Assembly: GCA_963575645.1 (NCBI GenBank)
Contig: OY754465.1
Coordinates: 6,324,001-6,388,000 of the forward strand
Length of the DNA stretch: 64,000 bases
Reading direction: 5' to 3'
Origin: Xanthostigma xanthostigma
Lineage: Eukaryota; Arthropoda; Insecta; Raphidioptera; Raphidiidae
The position numbers were made by a program, and so were the translations under genes. Shown in pieces: positions 56,586-64,000 of the stretch. How positions within the stretch are numbered: the stretch's first letter is position 1; each line of letters opens with the position of its first letter. The notes beneath the pieces were generated by a model. It saw nothing but the letters and a program-made list of their open reading frames with translations, was not told the DNA's origin and searched no databases.

Positions 56586-56640
56586 CAGAGTGAGGTGGCG
56601 TAGTGGTGAGACCAGGGGCAGACGTGACTGGGTAATATGG
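56586..56640 (+). mobile_element. SINE scrap with deleted head
   Basis: GAGGTGGCGTAGTGGTGAGA joins directly to GGGGCAGACGTGACTGGG. This is the A-box end and post-head part of the 56953 SINE with the anticodon and T-arm part missing. Confidence 0.65.
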
Positions 56641-56952
56641 TGGAAGTCTCGGTGTCGGTGGTGTGAGAACGTGTCTCGAATCGTTGTTACAAGCTTTGTA
56701 TATGTTACGGTCTATACCCGAATTTGGCCAATGACCGAAATAAATGCGCAAACTAGTTTTGACCAACGAATATTTACCAAACCCGAAATCTTGCATTACC
56801 CGGGTATTGAGTGTTATACTATGAGCAAAACTTGTTTTGCGCATTTTCAATTGGACAAAACTGAGGAGTTTACGATTTTATAATTATGAATCTAAATTTT
56901 TATATGAGTTTAGTGCGTTTTAGTTGAAAGCTTGTTTTTTTTTTAATAAAGA

Positions 56953-57190
56953 GCGGGGTGGCGTAGTGGTGAAAGCACTAGACTCGCATTCGGGAGGTAC
57001 CGGGTTCAAATCCCGGCGGGGGCAGATGGGACTGAAACTTTTTCCTGCTGCCTCTCGCCGAGAAACGATAATTCCTATACCGGCCATCTTGTTGAGGTTT
57101 TCCGTGGTTTCCCTCAATAATTCCAGATAAATATCGACATAGTTCCTTATTGAATGTCATGACCGATTACCTGTCAAATTCCTGTTCTCA
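56953..57190 (+). mobile_element. tRNA-derived SINE
   Basis: The head is GCGGGGTGGCGTAGTGG, then GCACTAGACTCGCATTCG and the B box GGTTCAAATCC at 57003-57013. The body has TTTTTCCTGCTGCCTCTCG and TACCGGCCATCTTG, and a 3' segment TTTTCCGTGGTTTCCCTCAA of a kind recurring in insect SINEs. Best-preserved copy of the family also present at 5877 and 56586. Confidence 0.8.
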
Positions 57191-57396
57191 AAATTTGGCT
57201 ACCTTATCCTTATGTCCTAAAATTCATTCATTCGCCCATTGCTATTAATTAGTTGAATTTAAAAATGTAGAAATTAACGGGAAGTGTGATAAATGGAAAA
57301 TAGTAATGGCGCGAATGGCGTCTGTTATGACATAAAATCGAGAAATGGATGTTAAACTCATTATTATTATCTATTTTTAATCGACTTAAAAAAAAT
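57191..57396. other. No recognised feature
   Basis: Short spacer; may include the SINE 3' end. Confidence 0.3.
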
Positions 57397-57646
57397 TGGT
57401 TGTCTGTAAAGTCGGTTTACGGACGATAGTTTTACGTGATAACGTATTCCGCTCGAATATCATATTTAATAATACATAACCTAAATTTTAGTAGCTGTCA
57501 GACTATATTTTTACCGACTCTCTATCCCTTATACTGCGCTCTCGCTTGCACGCACAGGGTCAGGCGGAACGTGATACTTTTCGGAACGTTACACTTTTTC
57601 GTGCATGCAGCCGATGTTTCATCAATTTATAAGACGTTATCACGTC
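57397..57646 (+). mobile_element. X family element, short form
   Basis: TTGGTTGTCTGTAAAGTCGG to GACGTTATCACGTC, A-run flanks. Only about 250 bp; like the 10127 copy it lacks most of the interior. Confidence 0.72.
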
Positions 57647-59032
57647 AAAAAATAATGTTCAGGCATAACATTGTAAATAACATATTATTATGCTTCTCTA
57701 AACTTTTTAACTCAATGTTTTTCAGTACCATCAGTGACAATGTTATAATATTTCTTTGTGAATTGTTTTCTTTCTTTTCAGTAGCGTTCATGATTTTCTA
57801 AAGAAAAGTCTTTCTTCTACACAACATGATATGAAAAAGTCTAAAACTGAAAAATTTGGTGGTTTGACTGATCAAAGAGTTTTCAATTGTGGAAAATTAT
57901 TTTTCAAAGAAAAATGTTTTTAAAAACGCTGTTTGCCTTCAGAATCCGCCTTACCATCATTAAAACTTCAAAGATCCGAGTAAAACACAAACGAAAAATG
58001 ATGTCATCTCTCTTAGTATTTTGAATCGGATTGTGTCGACACAATCGGTTCAATACAGTGCGGAATTTCGTTTATTCTTGCGGATTGCACATACAGCCAT
58101 ATGCATACCAACTATTTTATCCTAGGGGGACCAAATTTTCAACTCTACCTAGCATTACCATCTGCTACTTATACATAATTTGAAAACTGTTCATAGAAGC
58201 GAAATCGATCAACACGACTTTCCGGAGAAATTTCAACGCAAAGAAAATATGTAGATTAATCTTGTTGTTTGCTACCACATCGCCTTTGATAATGTCTACC
58301 GCAGTTGTAGACGAAACGTCAGGTAGTAATACCAATGGACCACGGCATACAAGCCCGGAAACCAAGAAGATTTGAATTTTAATTTTGAATAAAACAGATC
58401 TACTATGACGACGCGCGACATGAAGTGAACATTACGTGTTTTGTGGACCAACCTTTATGAAGTAATGTATACACCAGACATAGTCCAGTGTGTATTCATG
58501 CTTGTAAAGGGTTCAGATAATAATATTTATTTCTAAATGAATGACTTATAATTATAAAAAGGCAAAACCAACTCTCCGTGACATTTTTAGTTAAAAAATA
58601 CAGCTGAGCGAATGGTGAAAGCATTTCAGGAAAGCAAACAATTTATTTCATTAGCGTTTTGTAAAACTTGTAACCCAGCTAACAACCTTGTTTGCAAATG
58701 AAGTATTTAAATTAGGATATTTTGTGACTACATATTTTTTCTCGAAACATAGCTCATTTTATACAAGTATGCGTTGAGAGTCTGGGTGTGATTTCTTATT
58801 TTTACGACTTGTAAACTCCGTCGTGAAAGCGCTTTTTTAATCAGTGAATATGTTTTTTTTTAATTGGCTATTAATGGGTATTTATGTTATAATTGTGTTA
58901 TTGAGGTGAATATGTCTTTTTCTATAATACTTCTTTAAAAACAGGGGTATTAAACTCGTTTCCCTATGTAACGAAATTTGTCACGAAATTGTACTATTAT
59001 AGTGACCCTATATAAACAATGTTTCTTTACAA
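57647..59032. other. Mostly unassigned; one hammerhead-like motif
   Basis: 58284-58325 has TTGATAAT, GTCTAC-CGCAGTT-GTAGAC and GAAACGTC, the order of a hammerhead core with a six-pair helix II and a decayed box 1. The rest shows no supported feature. Confidence 0.4.
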
Positions 59033-59098
59033 GCATTAGTAGCTCAGTGGTAGAATGCTGGCATACCACGCGGCCGGCGTGGGTTCGGTTACTATGCA
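59033..59098 (+). mobile_element. tRNA-Gly-like sequence, decayed
   Basis: GCATTAGTAGCTCAGTGGTA, then TACCACGCGG and GGTTCGGTTACTATGCA closely follow tRNA-Gly. The T stem and part of the acceptor stem no longer pair, so tRNA pseudogene or SINE head. Confidence 0.6.
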
Positions 59099-59131
59099 CG
59101 GAATAATTTCTTTTTTTTTTATTTTTTTTAA

Positions 59132-60737
59132 GGTAGTACCTCCACAAATTCTATATTTTAGGAAGTCTTTGAAATTTGGTATATAAGTAATTAAATGCAT
59201 AATACACACTCTGTTAAAATTTGAAAACGATTTACCGTACCGAACATGAAATAATTGCAATTAAAAATGACATTTTTTATACATATAGCATAGGGAAAGC
59301 GTGAGAAAAGGACATTTTTTTTTTTGTTTTTAATTGAAGGACTTTCACCATCTTGATGAAAAACTAATATTTGTTAGAATAATATATTCCGAATAATTTA
59401 AAAAATATATAAACATTATTTACCACGTAGTTTTGATAAAAAATAAAAATGAAAAACATATTTAGACAAATATTTGCAGTGGAAGGATTGTGAGAACGGT
59501 CGCGTGGAAACTATGTGGCAACGATGTAACAAAAGAGAAAGGCGCTAAAATATGAAATGATTAAATTTTTTTAAGAAAAATTTTTGCCCTCGCATAGATT
59601 AGATTCGGCTGATCCAACATTATTTGTTGTTAAATTATTTGACTCTTTTTTCTCGCGTAGAGCTGTGGCAATTTTCAGTTTTTTATCAAACACTTTTTTT
59701 TATAAATCTTTCTTTATGACGTATACAAAAAATACTAAGAGTTTATATGTTTCCTCGATTTGGAAACTATGGAAATATGCGGTGATGTCAGATTTCTACA
59801 CAAAATAATATATCATAGTGTTTGTGTATTCATATAGAGGAGTACACTCACTTTAAAAAAATTTGAAAAGAAGTTTGACCCTGCAGGCCATCCCTGTAAC
59901 TTCCCGCTATTTTCAAGTTCAAAACGCTCAAAAATATATAAAATATAGCAAGAAGTTTATTTTTTAGCTCTTCGAAAACACTTTTTTACAAATTTTTCGT
60001 TCACGATATTGATGCGGTTTGCGTCGATCGATGCAGTTTTTTTAACCTAAGAAAGTAAATTATTACAAAAAAATCGATTTGATAAGAATTTTACAAGTAA
60101 TTATAAAAAATTACTTTTTTCCTAATTTTTCGTTCACGTTATCTCATGAACAAATGAACCAATTTTGATCTGGTTTGCGGCGATCGACGCAGTTTTTTTA
60201 ACCTAAGAAAGTAAATTATTACAAAAAAATCGATTTGATAAGAATTTTACGAGTAATTATAAAAAATTACTTTTCTCCTAATTTTTCGTTCACGTTATCT
60301 CATGAACAAATGAACCAATTTTGATCTGGTTTGCGGCGATCGACGCAGTTTTTTTAGCCTAAGAAAGTAATTTATTACAAAAAAATCGATCTGATAACAA
60401 TTTTAAGAATCATTTTAAAAAAACACTTTTTTACGATTTTTTCGTTCACGGTATCTCGTGAACAAATGAACCGATTTTGATGCGGTTTGCGGAAATCGAC
60501 GCAGTTTGTTAAGGAGAAGAGCTGATTAGATTTTGGAATTATTCGGTTTAGTAGTTTAGAAAATATTTTACAAAAACAAATTTTAAAAAATTTTTGAAAC
60601 TTGTTTTTTTAAGATTTCTCAAAATTTTTTGGGCCGAATCGTTCCAAATTTTCAGGAAGTCTAAGTTCACCAAGATCACGTCAGATGCCGCAAACCGCGT
60701 TTCAGTCGGACACTCCGTTCAAAAGATATAAAAGGTT

Positions 60738-60781
<44 letters not shown>

Positions 60782-61035
60782 TACAGCCCTACGGACATCA
60801 TCGCCAAAATAGTTTTAATAGCTTCCTAGGACCTCAAAACGTCGAGATTTGGCAAAAACTCGATTTTCGAAAATCGGGGTGAAACCAATAACTTCCCGAT
60901 TTTTGAAAAAAAAAAATTTTTTTTTTTTTTAAAGCGGGAAGTTAAAAAAATAGTCTGCTGTCTTAGTAACGATCATATCAGTAATGTGGGTATTAAGCGT
61001 AAACTTTTTAACTGGACAGTCGTGGAGGTACTACC
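59132..61035. mobile_element. TTAA-flanked element carrying the CTTCCCGC repeat
   Basis: Inverted ends GGTAGTACCTCCAC and GTGGAGGTACTACC with TTAA on both sides (59128-59131, 61036-61039). The tip GGTAGTA is shared with 34848-35248. No transposase frame. More than half of it is the CTTCCCGC repeat (59862-60947). Confidence 0.65.
59862..60947 (-). mobile_element. CTTCCCGC repeat, arm 2
   Basis: Reverse complement of 53463-54700, slightly shorter, with a longer (AC)n tract (about 60746-60774) and one fewer subrepeat. The match includes the CCTGCAGG flank beyond the CGGGAAGTTA word, so the repeat unit extends past the apparent inverted tips. Confidence 0.75.
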
Positions 61036-61039
61036 TTAA

Positions 61040-61561
61040 ATATACTTATTATAAATAAAATTTTCGACTAATTTATCAGAATAACACTTGAGCTGAAAAA
61101 ACAAAATTTGCAGTAAATTGTGAAAATAAAAAAAAAACAATGTTTACAGTAAACCTGCGAAAATTTTGTTGTCTGCTTGTGTTTTCTTATTTATTATTTG
61201 CAGTAAGCCTGCGAAAAAATTAAAAATGCGTTACGAGAACGCATTACAGAAGTGAAACTTCTAGTTGCAAATCATACGGTTGCATTTAAACAAGTGGAAA
61301 AAATGTGTTACGAGATAGTTTCACGTTCAGATTAATTTGTACAGACGAAATATTTGAGCGTGAAACTATCTCGTAACACATTTTTTCCAATTGTCCAAAT
61401 GTAAAGGTTTCCGCAGAATCCGAATATAAAATAAAAAAGTATGGTTCCCATTTAAAATTTCAAAGTTGAGCCCTACGGGACCCTTTTATTGTCATCGGGC
61501 CCGAAATCTAAATTTGCCATTCAATAGACAGGAAAAAATTATTAAAAAAAATCATTTTGAC
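61040..61561. repeat. Unassigned; palindrome at 61293-61400
   Basis: ATGTGTTACGAGATAGTTTC and complement with a short spacer; outer words CAAGTGGAAAAAAT / ATTTTTTCCAATTG. Possibly a small MITE. Confidence 0.5.
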
Positions 61562-61574
61562 ATTTTTAGTCCGG

Positions 61575-61902
61575 ATCTTTGATTAACGTCTGAATAGAAC
61601 TCTCCAAATAAATAAAATTGTCGACCAATTATTCTCAGACCATATTATATTGACAAAAAATAATAAAAATACAAATCAATATAACACAAGATGACGTTTG
61701 TTTCGATCCGGATTTGGATCTTCCTCAGAAATATTTAAAAAATATAAAAATTAATTAGTATTTAGTTACTTATTATCTAATAGAATGCACGAAAGATTGA
61801 AAGTTTGAATGATTCAAAAAATTGTGTTATATTGATTTGTATTTTTATTATTTTTTGTCAACATATGGTCTGAGAAAAATTGCTCGACAATTGTAGGTAT
61901 TT
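61575..61902 (-). mobile_element. Palindromic Penelope-like retroposon (Y family, site F)
   Basis: A 13-bp duplication ATTTTTAGTCCGG flanks it (61562-61574, 61903-61915). The family tail (31 nt, 61575-61605) is at the left, so it is inserted in reverse. The minus strand reads CTGAGGA, AGATCC-AAAT-CCGGATC, GAAAC, with box 1 a perfect CUGANGA. Arms begin AATAAATAAAATTGTCGACC. Confidence 0.8.
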
Positions 61903-62114
61903 ATTTTTAGTCCGGCTTACCCGATAAGAAATATTTAGCCGTTCCGGGACTTTTGAAACATCTGTAAATATTATAATACTTTTATATTACTCTTTTGACA
62001 CAAAATTAAAAGAAAAAGACCATTTTACGATCCAGTCAAAGATGTAGTGTTTATAAGTATTTTTTTTTTGAGTTTTTCTTTTTCTCATTCTAGAAATTTT
62101 ATATAGCGTTAATT

Positions 62115-62279
62115 AATAAAAAATTGAGAATAGTTACTTCTTACCACAACAAGTTTATTAGTGGATGTACATTTTGAGTAGCTCTCAAAATGTACATCCA
62201 CTAATAAACTTGTTGTGGTAAGAAGTAACTATTCTCAATTTTTTATTAGATTCAAACCACAGTGCTCCTAATATTTTTG
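62115..62279 (+). mobile_element. Perfect-hairpin retroposon (site G)
   Basis: A 16-bp duplication TTATATAGCGTTAATT flanks it (62099-62114, 62280-62295). A perfect 133-bp palindrome (62115-62247, arms of 64 bp or more, apex TAGCT) is followed by a 32-nt unpaired tail (62248-62279). It has the same plan as sites A-F but without a hammerhead core. Perfect arms and a perfect duplication point to a very recent insertion. Confidence 0.82.
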
Positions 62280-62295
62280 TTATATAGCGTTAATT

Positions 62296-62614
62296 GTAGA
62301 TAAAAATGCTATATAGTTCACATACGATTTTTTAAATTGTCTGTTTATTGAAAACAAACGAATGAAAAACATCAAAATTTGTTCAATTTGTTAATTAATA
62401 CAATTTGCGAAAGCTTAGTGAGCTGAGCTTTCAGCTTATTTTCATAAATATCCACAAAATAAATGTTATATGAAGCGAAAACAATTCCAAATAAACAAAT
62501 TTTTTTCCGTCAATTAAAATTATTGTTTATTCATTTTTTAAAAATTATTGCTGTGCGTTTACAAAAACAATCAACACAACTTATTACAAAATAGAAAGAC
62601 AATTATTTCATATA
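62296..62614. other. No recognised feature
   Basis: AT-rich spacer. Confidence 0.35.
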
Positions 62615-63237
62615 CAGTATGTAAACGCGTAAGGTGTACATAGGGAAATTAGCATTGGGAAAAAATACTTGGATCAGAGTTAGCCATGACTGCATTAATT
62701 ATTATTTCTATTGAATTATCGTGGTAATCTTGAAGATTTCTGTTTTATTTAGATTTATTTTTATTTTACTTGGCTTTTTTAATAATAATAATCTCTTATA
62801 AATCATTATTTTAATTTTTTGTACAAAAATTAACCAAAAAAACAACTCCATCTGTTTGGAAACATTTCATTCAAAAATTGTCTGACTGGTATGACGTATG
62901 CGCGTTGGTAAATCAGTGACCCAATGTCTTTAGGTTCAACACGAAATCAGCGTAAATTTGGTCTCCAATTTTGTAATTAAACACCTCACTGTCGATTCAT
63001 TTGGCGCATAATTGCGACCGAAAATTTTGACATAATTGGCGATCTGTTTTCGCAAAATTTTCACCATTTTTGTAATGTGTTTTTATAATAATTAAACGTT
63101 GTTCGTTTGAATACTTCTCCATATTTTTAAATCGCGTGGTCTGTACGTGACAACTGTCAAAAAAAAATCACCGTACAACTTGTATTAACAAAATGGCGGC
63201 AAATTTAAATCCGGCGCTCTTGTTGGGACAGCCTTTA
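62615..63237 (-). mobile_element. Mariner-type relic with N-terminal transposase piece
   Basis: The left end CAGTATGTAAACGCGTAAGG (after TA at 62613-62614) and the first 330 bp match 52273-52605. The right end reads, on the minus strand, GGCTGTCCCAACAAGAGCGC close to a TA, the GGTGTCCC-type end of this superfamily. The gene inside is broken by an internal deletion and a frameshift. Confidence 0.7.
62848..63122 (-). pseudogene. Broken transposase (DUF4817-type N-terminus plus internal piece)
   Basis: From an ATG at 63122: MEKYSNEQRLIIIKTHYKNG then ENFAKT. After a frame change come KIFGRNYAPNESTVRCLITK and LETKFTL. A large deletion follows, then EPKDIGSLIYQRAYVIPVRQ with FLNEMFPNRW (62937-62848). 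The N-terminus is the helix-turn-helix of mariner-related insect transposases; the DDE core is lost. Confidence 0.78.
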
Positions 63238-63597
63238 TAAGCAAAAATGAGGCCTCGATTCTAGTGATGCTTTAGGTTAGCCATACACGGTCTGCTTCAA
63301 GGATTCGAAACTGACTGTTTCAAGCAGTCAGCTGGAATATTTTCCATGGAATTTGTTGTATATATATTCCACTAACTTCTGGAAGCACTTCATTTCGACT
63401 GGTAGAAGTAGTTAAATCATCGAAGTTTAAGGAGTGCAAGCTAAATGCCGCAGAAAGAGAAGATGATAAAGTTGAGGTATATTCCGTCCTCGTTCAACAA
63501 CAAGTAGAGCTGCTGATGGAACAAAGCCAACAAGAAAACGTCAGAAAAAGACATAAGAGACATGCATAATATATATATTATATATAGTACCTATATA
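63238..63597 (+). other. Unrecognised 84-codon open frame
   Basis: A stop-free plus frame runs 63315-63569, with FRLVEVVKSSKFKECKLNAA, VEVYSVLVQQQVELLMEQ and a basic end VRKRHKRHA. No upstream ATG in frame. A GGTTAGCCATACACGG word before it (63273) is of a type seen at PIF/Harbinger-like termini. It could be a fragment of such an element or chance. Confidence 0.25.
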
Positions 63598-64000
63598 CAG
63601 TGTAAACTTTATATAAGGAACTGTGCACTTTGTGGCGTTTTTGAGAGTTCTAGTTAAACGGAGAGAAAAAATTATCCATTAATATTTATTTACTATAATA
63701 TGAATTTACTTATAATAATATTATAACAACTGACCAACAAACATACTACCACAAATTACAGATGAGCTAAACATATGAAAGATAATCCCAACAAACAAAA
63801 GAACAAATTTCTTAGATTCTTCGGTATGCATGATGCCGACAACAAAGCAACAAAATAACAAATAACTACTGTTTTTTTTTTTGCTTAATGATGACGTATT
63901 GTTGTCGTTGTTTAGAGTGGGCGTGTCGTTATTTAGAGTGTATCATTGTATTAGCAACAAGGTAAACCAACTAAAGTTAAGTAATTTCGACGTTTTAAGG
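63598..64000. mobile_element. Pogo/Tigger-like MITE, cut by window end
   Basis: CAGTGTAAACTTTATATAAG after TA (63596-63597), then the same interior as 3982-4422 in direct orientation (GAAAGATAATCCCAACAAAC; GTAATTTCGACGTTTTAAGG). The right end lies beyond 64000. A 25-bp TCGTT(G/A)TTTAGAGTG duplication is unique to this copy. Confidence 0.75.

Noticed and set aside
59033-59098. Functional tRNA-Gly gene
   Set aside because: The T stem and acceptor stem are broken although the anticodon region is similar.
53463-60947. Polinton/Maverick-like element with long terminal inverted repeats
   Set aside because: The 5.2 kb between the arms is made of foldbacks, SINEs and an X copy, with no polymerase, integrase or capsid wording; the arms carry tandem subrepeats unlike such termini.

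Overview
The window is animal nuclear DNA, almost certainly from an insect. It is AT-rich, intron-dominated and packed with transposable elements. Three minus-strand exons encode consecutive pieces of the ligand-binding domain of a class C GPCR of the metabotropic glutamate receptor family. The translated exons resemble my recollection of the insect-specific mXR/mangetout (mtt, mGluRB) receptor more than mGluRA. They join in frame across introns of about 14.4 kb and 8.8 kb, so at least 2.8-26.6 kb is inside this gene. The 5' exons were not found up to 64 kb. They may lie beyond the window, so the right half is either more intron or upstream DNA. No other host gene, no functional tRNA gene, no rRNA and no CRISPR array is supported.

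Layout: 0-5.5 kb holds the most 3' exon, small MITEs, a pogo-type MITE and a solo LTR. 5.8-9 kb has a rearranged SINE, hairpins, a tRNA-like head and a GC-rich repeat block. 9.4-13.7 kb has three copies of one T-run-flanked family (called X here), a 1.2 kb giant palindrome and the middle exon. 14.8-16.8 kb has two palindromic retroposons. 17.5-21 kb has a TTAA-flanked palindrome and two minisatellites. 21.4-24 kb is a three-level nest of foldback elements. 24.6-26.6 kb has another TTAA palindrome, a LINE reverse-transcriptase relic and the upstream exon. 27-33.2 kb has two Helitrons, two hAT-type elements with 8-bp duplications, another palindromic retroposon and a second solo LTR. 34-41 kb has a minisatellite, a TTAA MITE, a SINE with target duplication, an inverted pair of X copies and a long palindromic MITE. 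43.8-48 kb has a TA-flanked MITE, a gutted mariner-type transposon and a foldback. 50-54.7 kb has a Helitron nested in an older repeat, a mariner derivative and one arm of a large inverted repeat pair. 55-64 kb has more nested foldbacks, SINEs, the second arm inside a TTAA element, two palindromic retroposons, another mariner-type relic and a second pogo-type MITE cut by the window end.

The most interesting system is a set of seven insertions belonging to at least five sequence families that share one architecture: a palindrome, a one-sided unpaired tail of 26-35 nt, and flanking target duplications of 12-16 bp. Several of them, and several solitary relatives, carry a hammerhead-ribozyme-like core (CUGANGA, helix II, GAAAC), with a compensatory base-pair change in helix II between copies. 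Inverted pseudo-LTRs, a 30-40 nt tail, variable target duplications and hammerhead motifs are the known hallmarks of Penelope-like retroelements. I infer that these are very short non-autonomous Penelope-like elements. All coordinates and repeats come from reading the sequence by eye; no alignment or database search was run.
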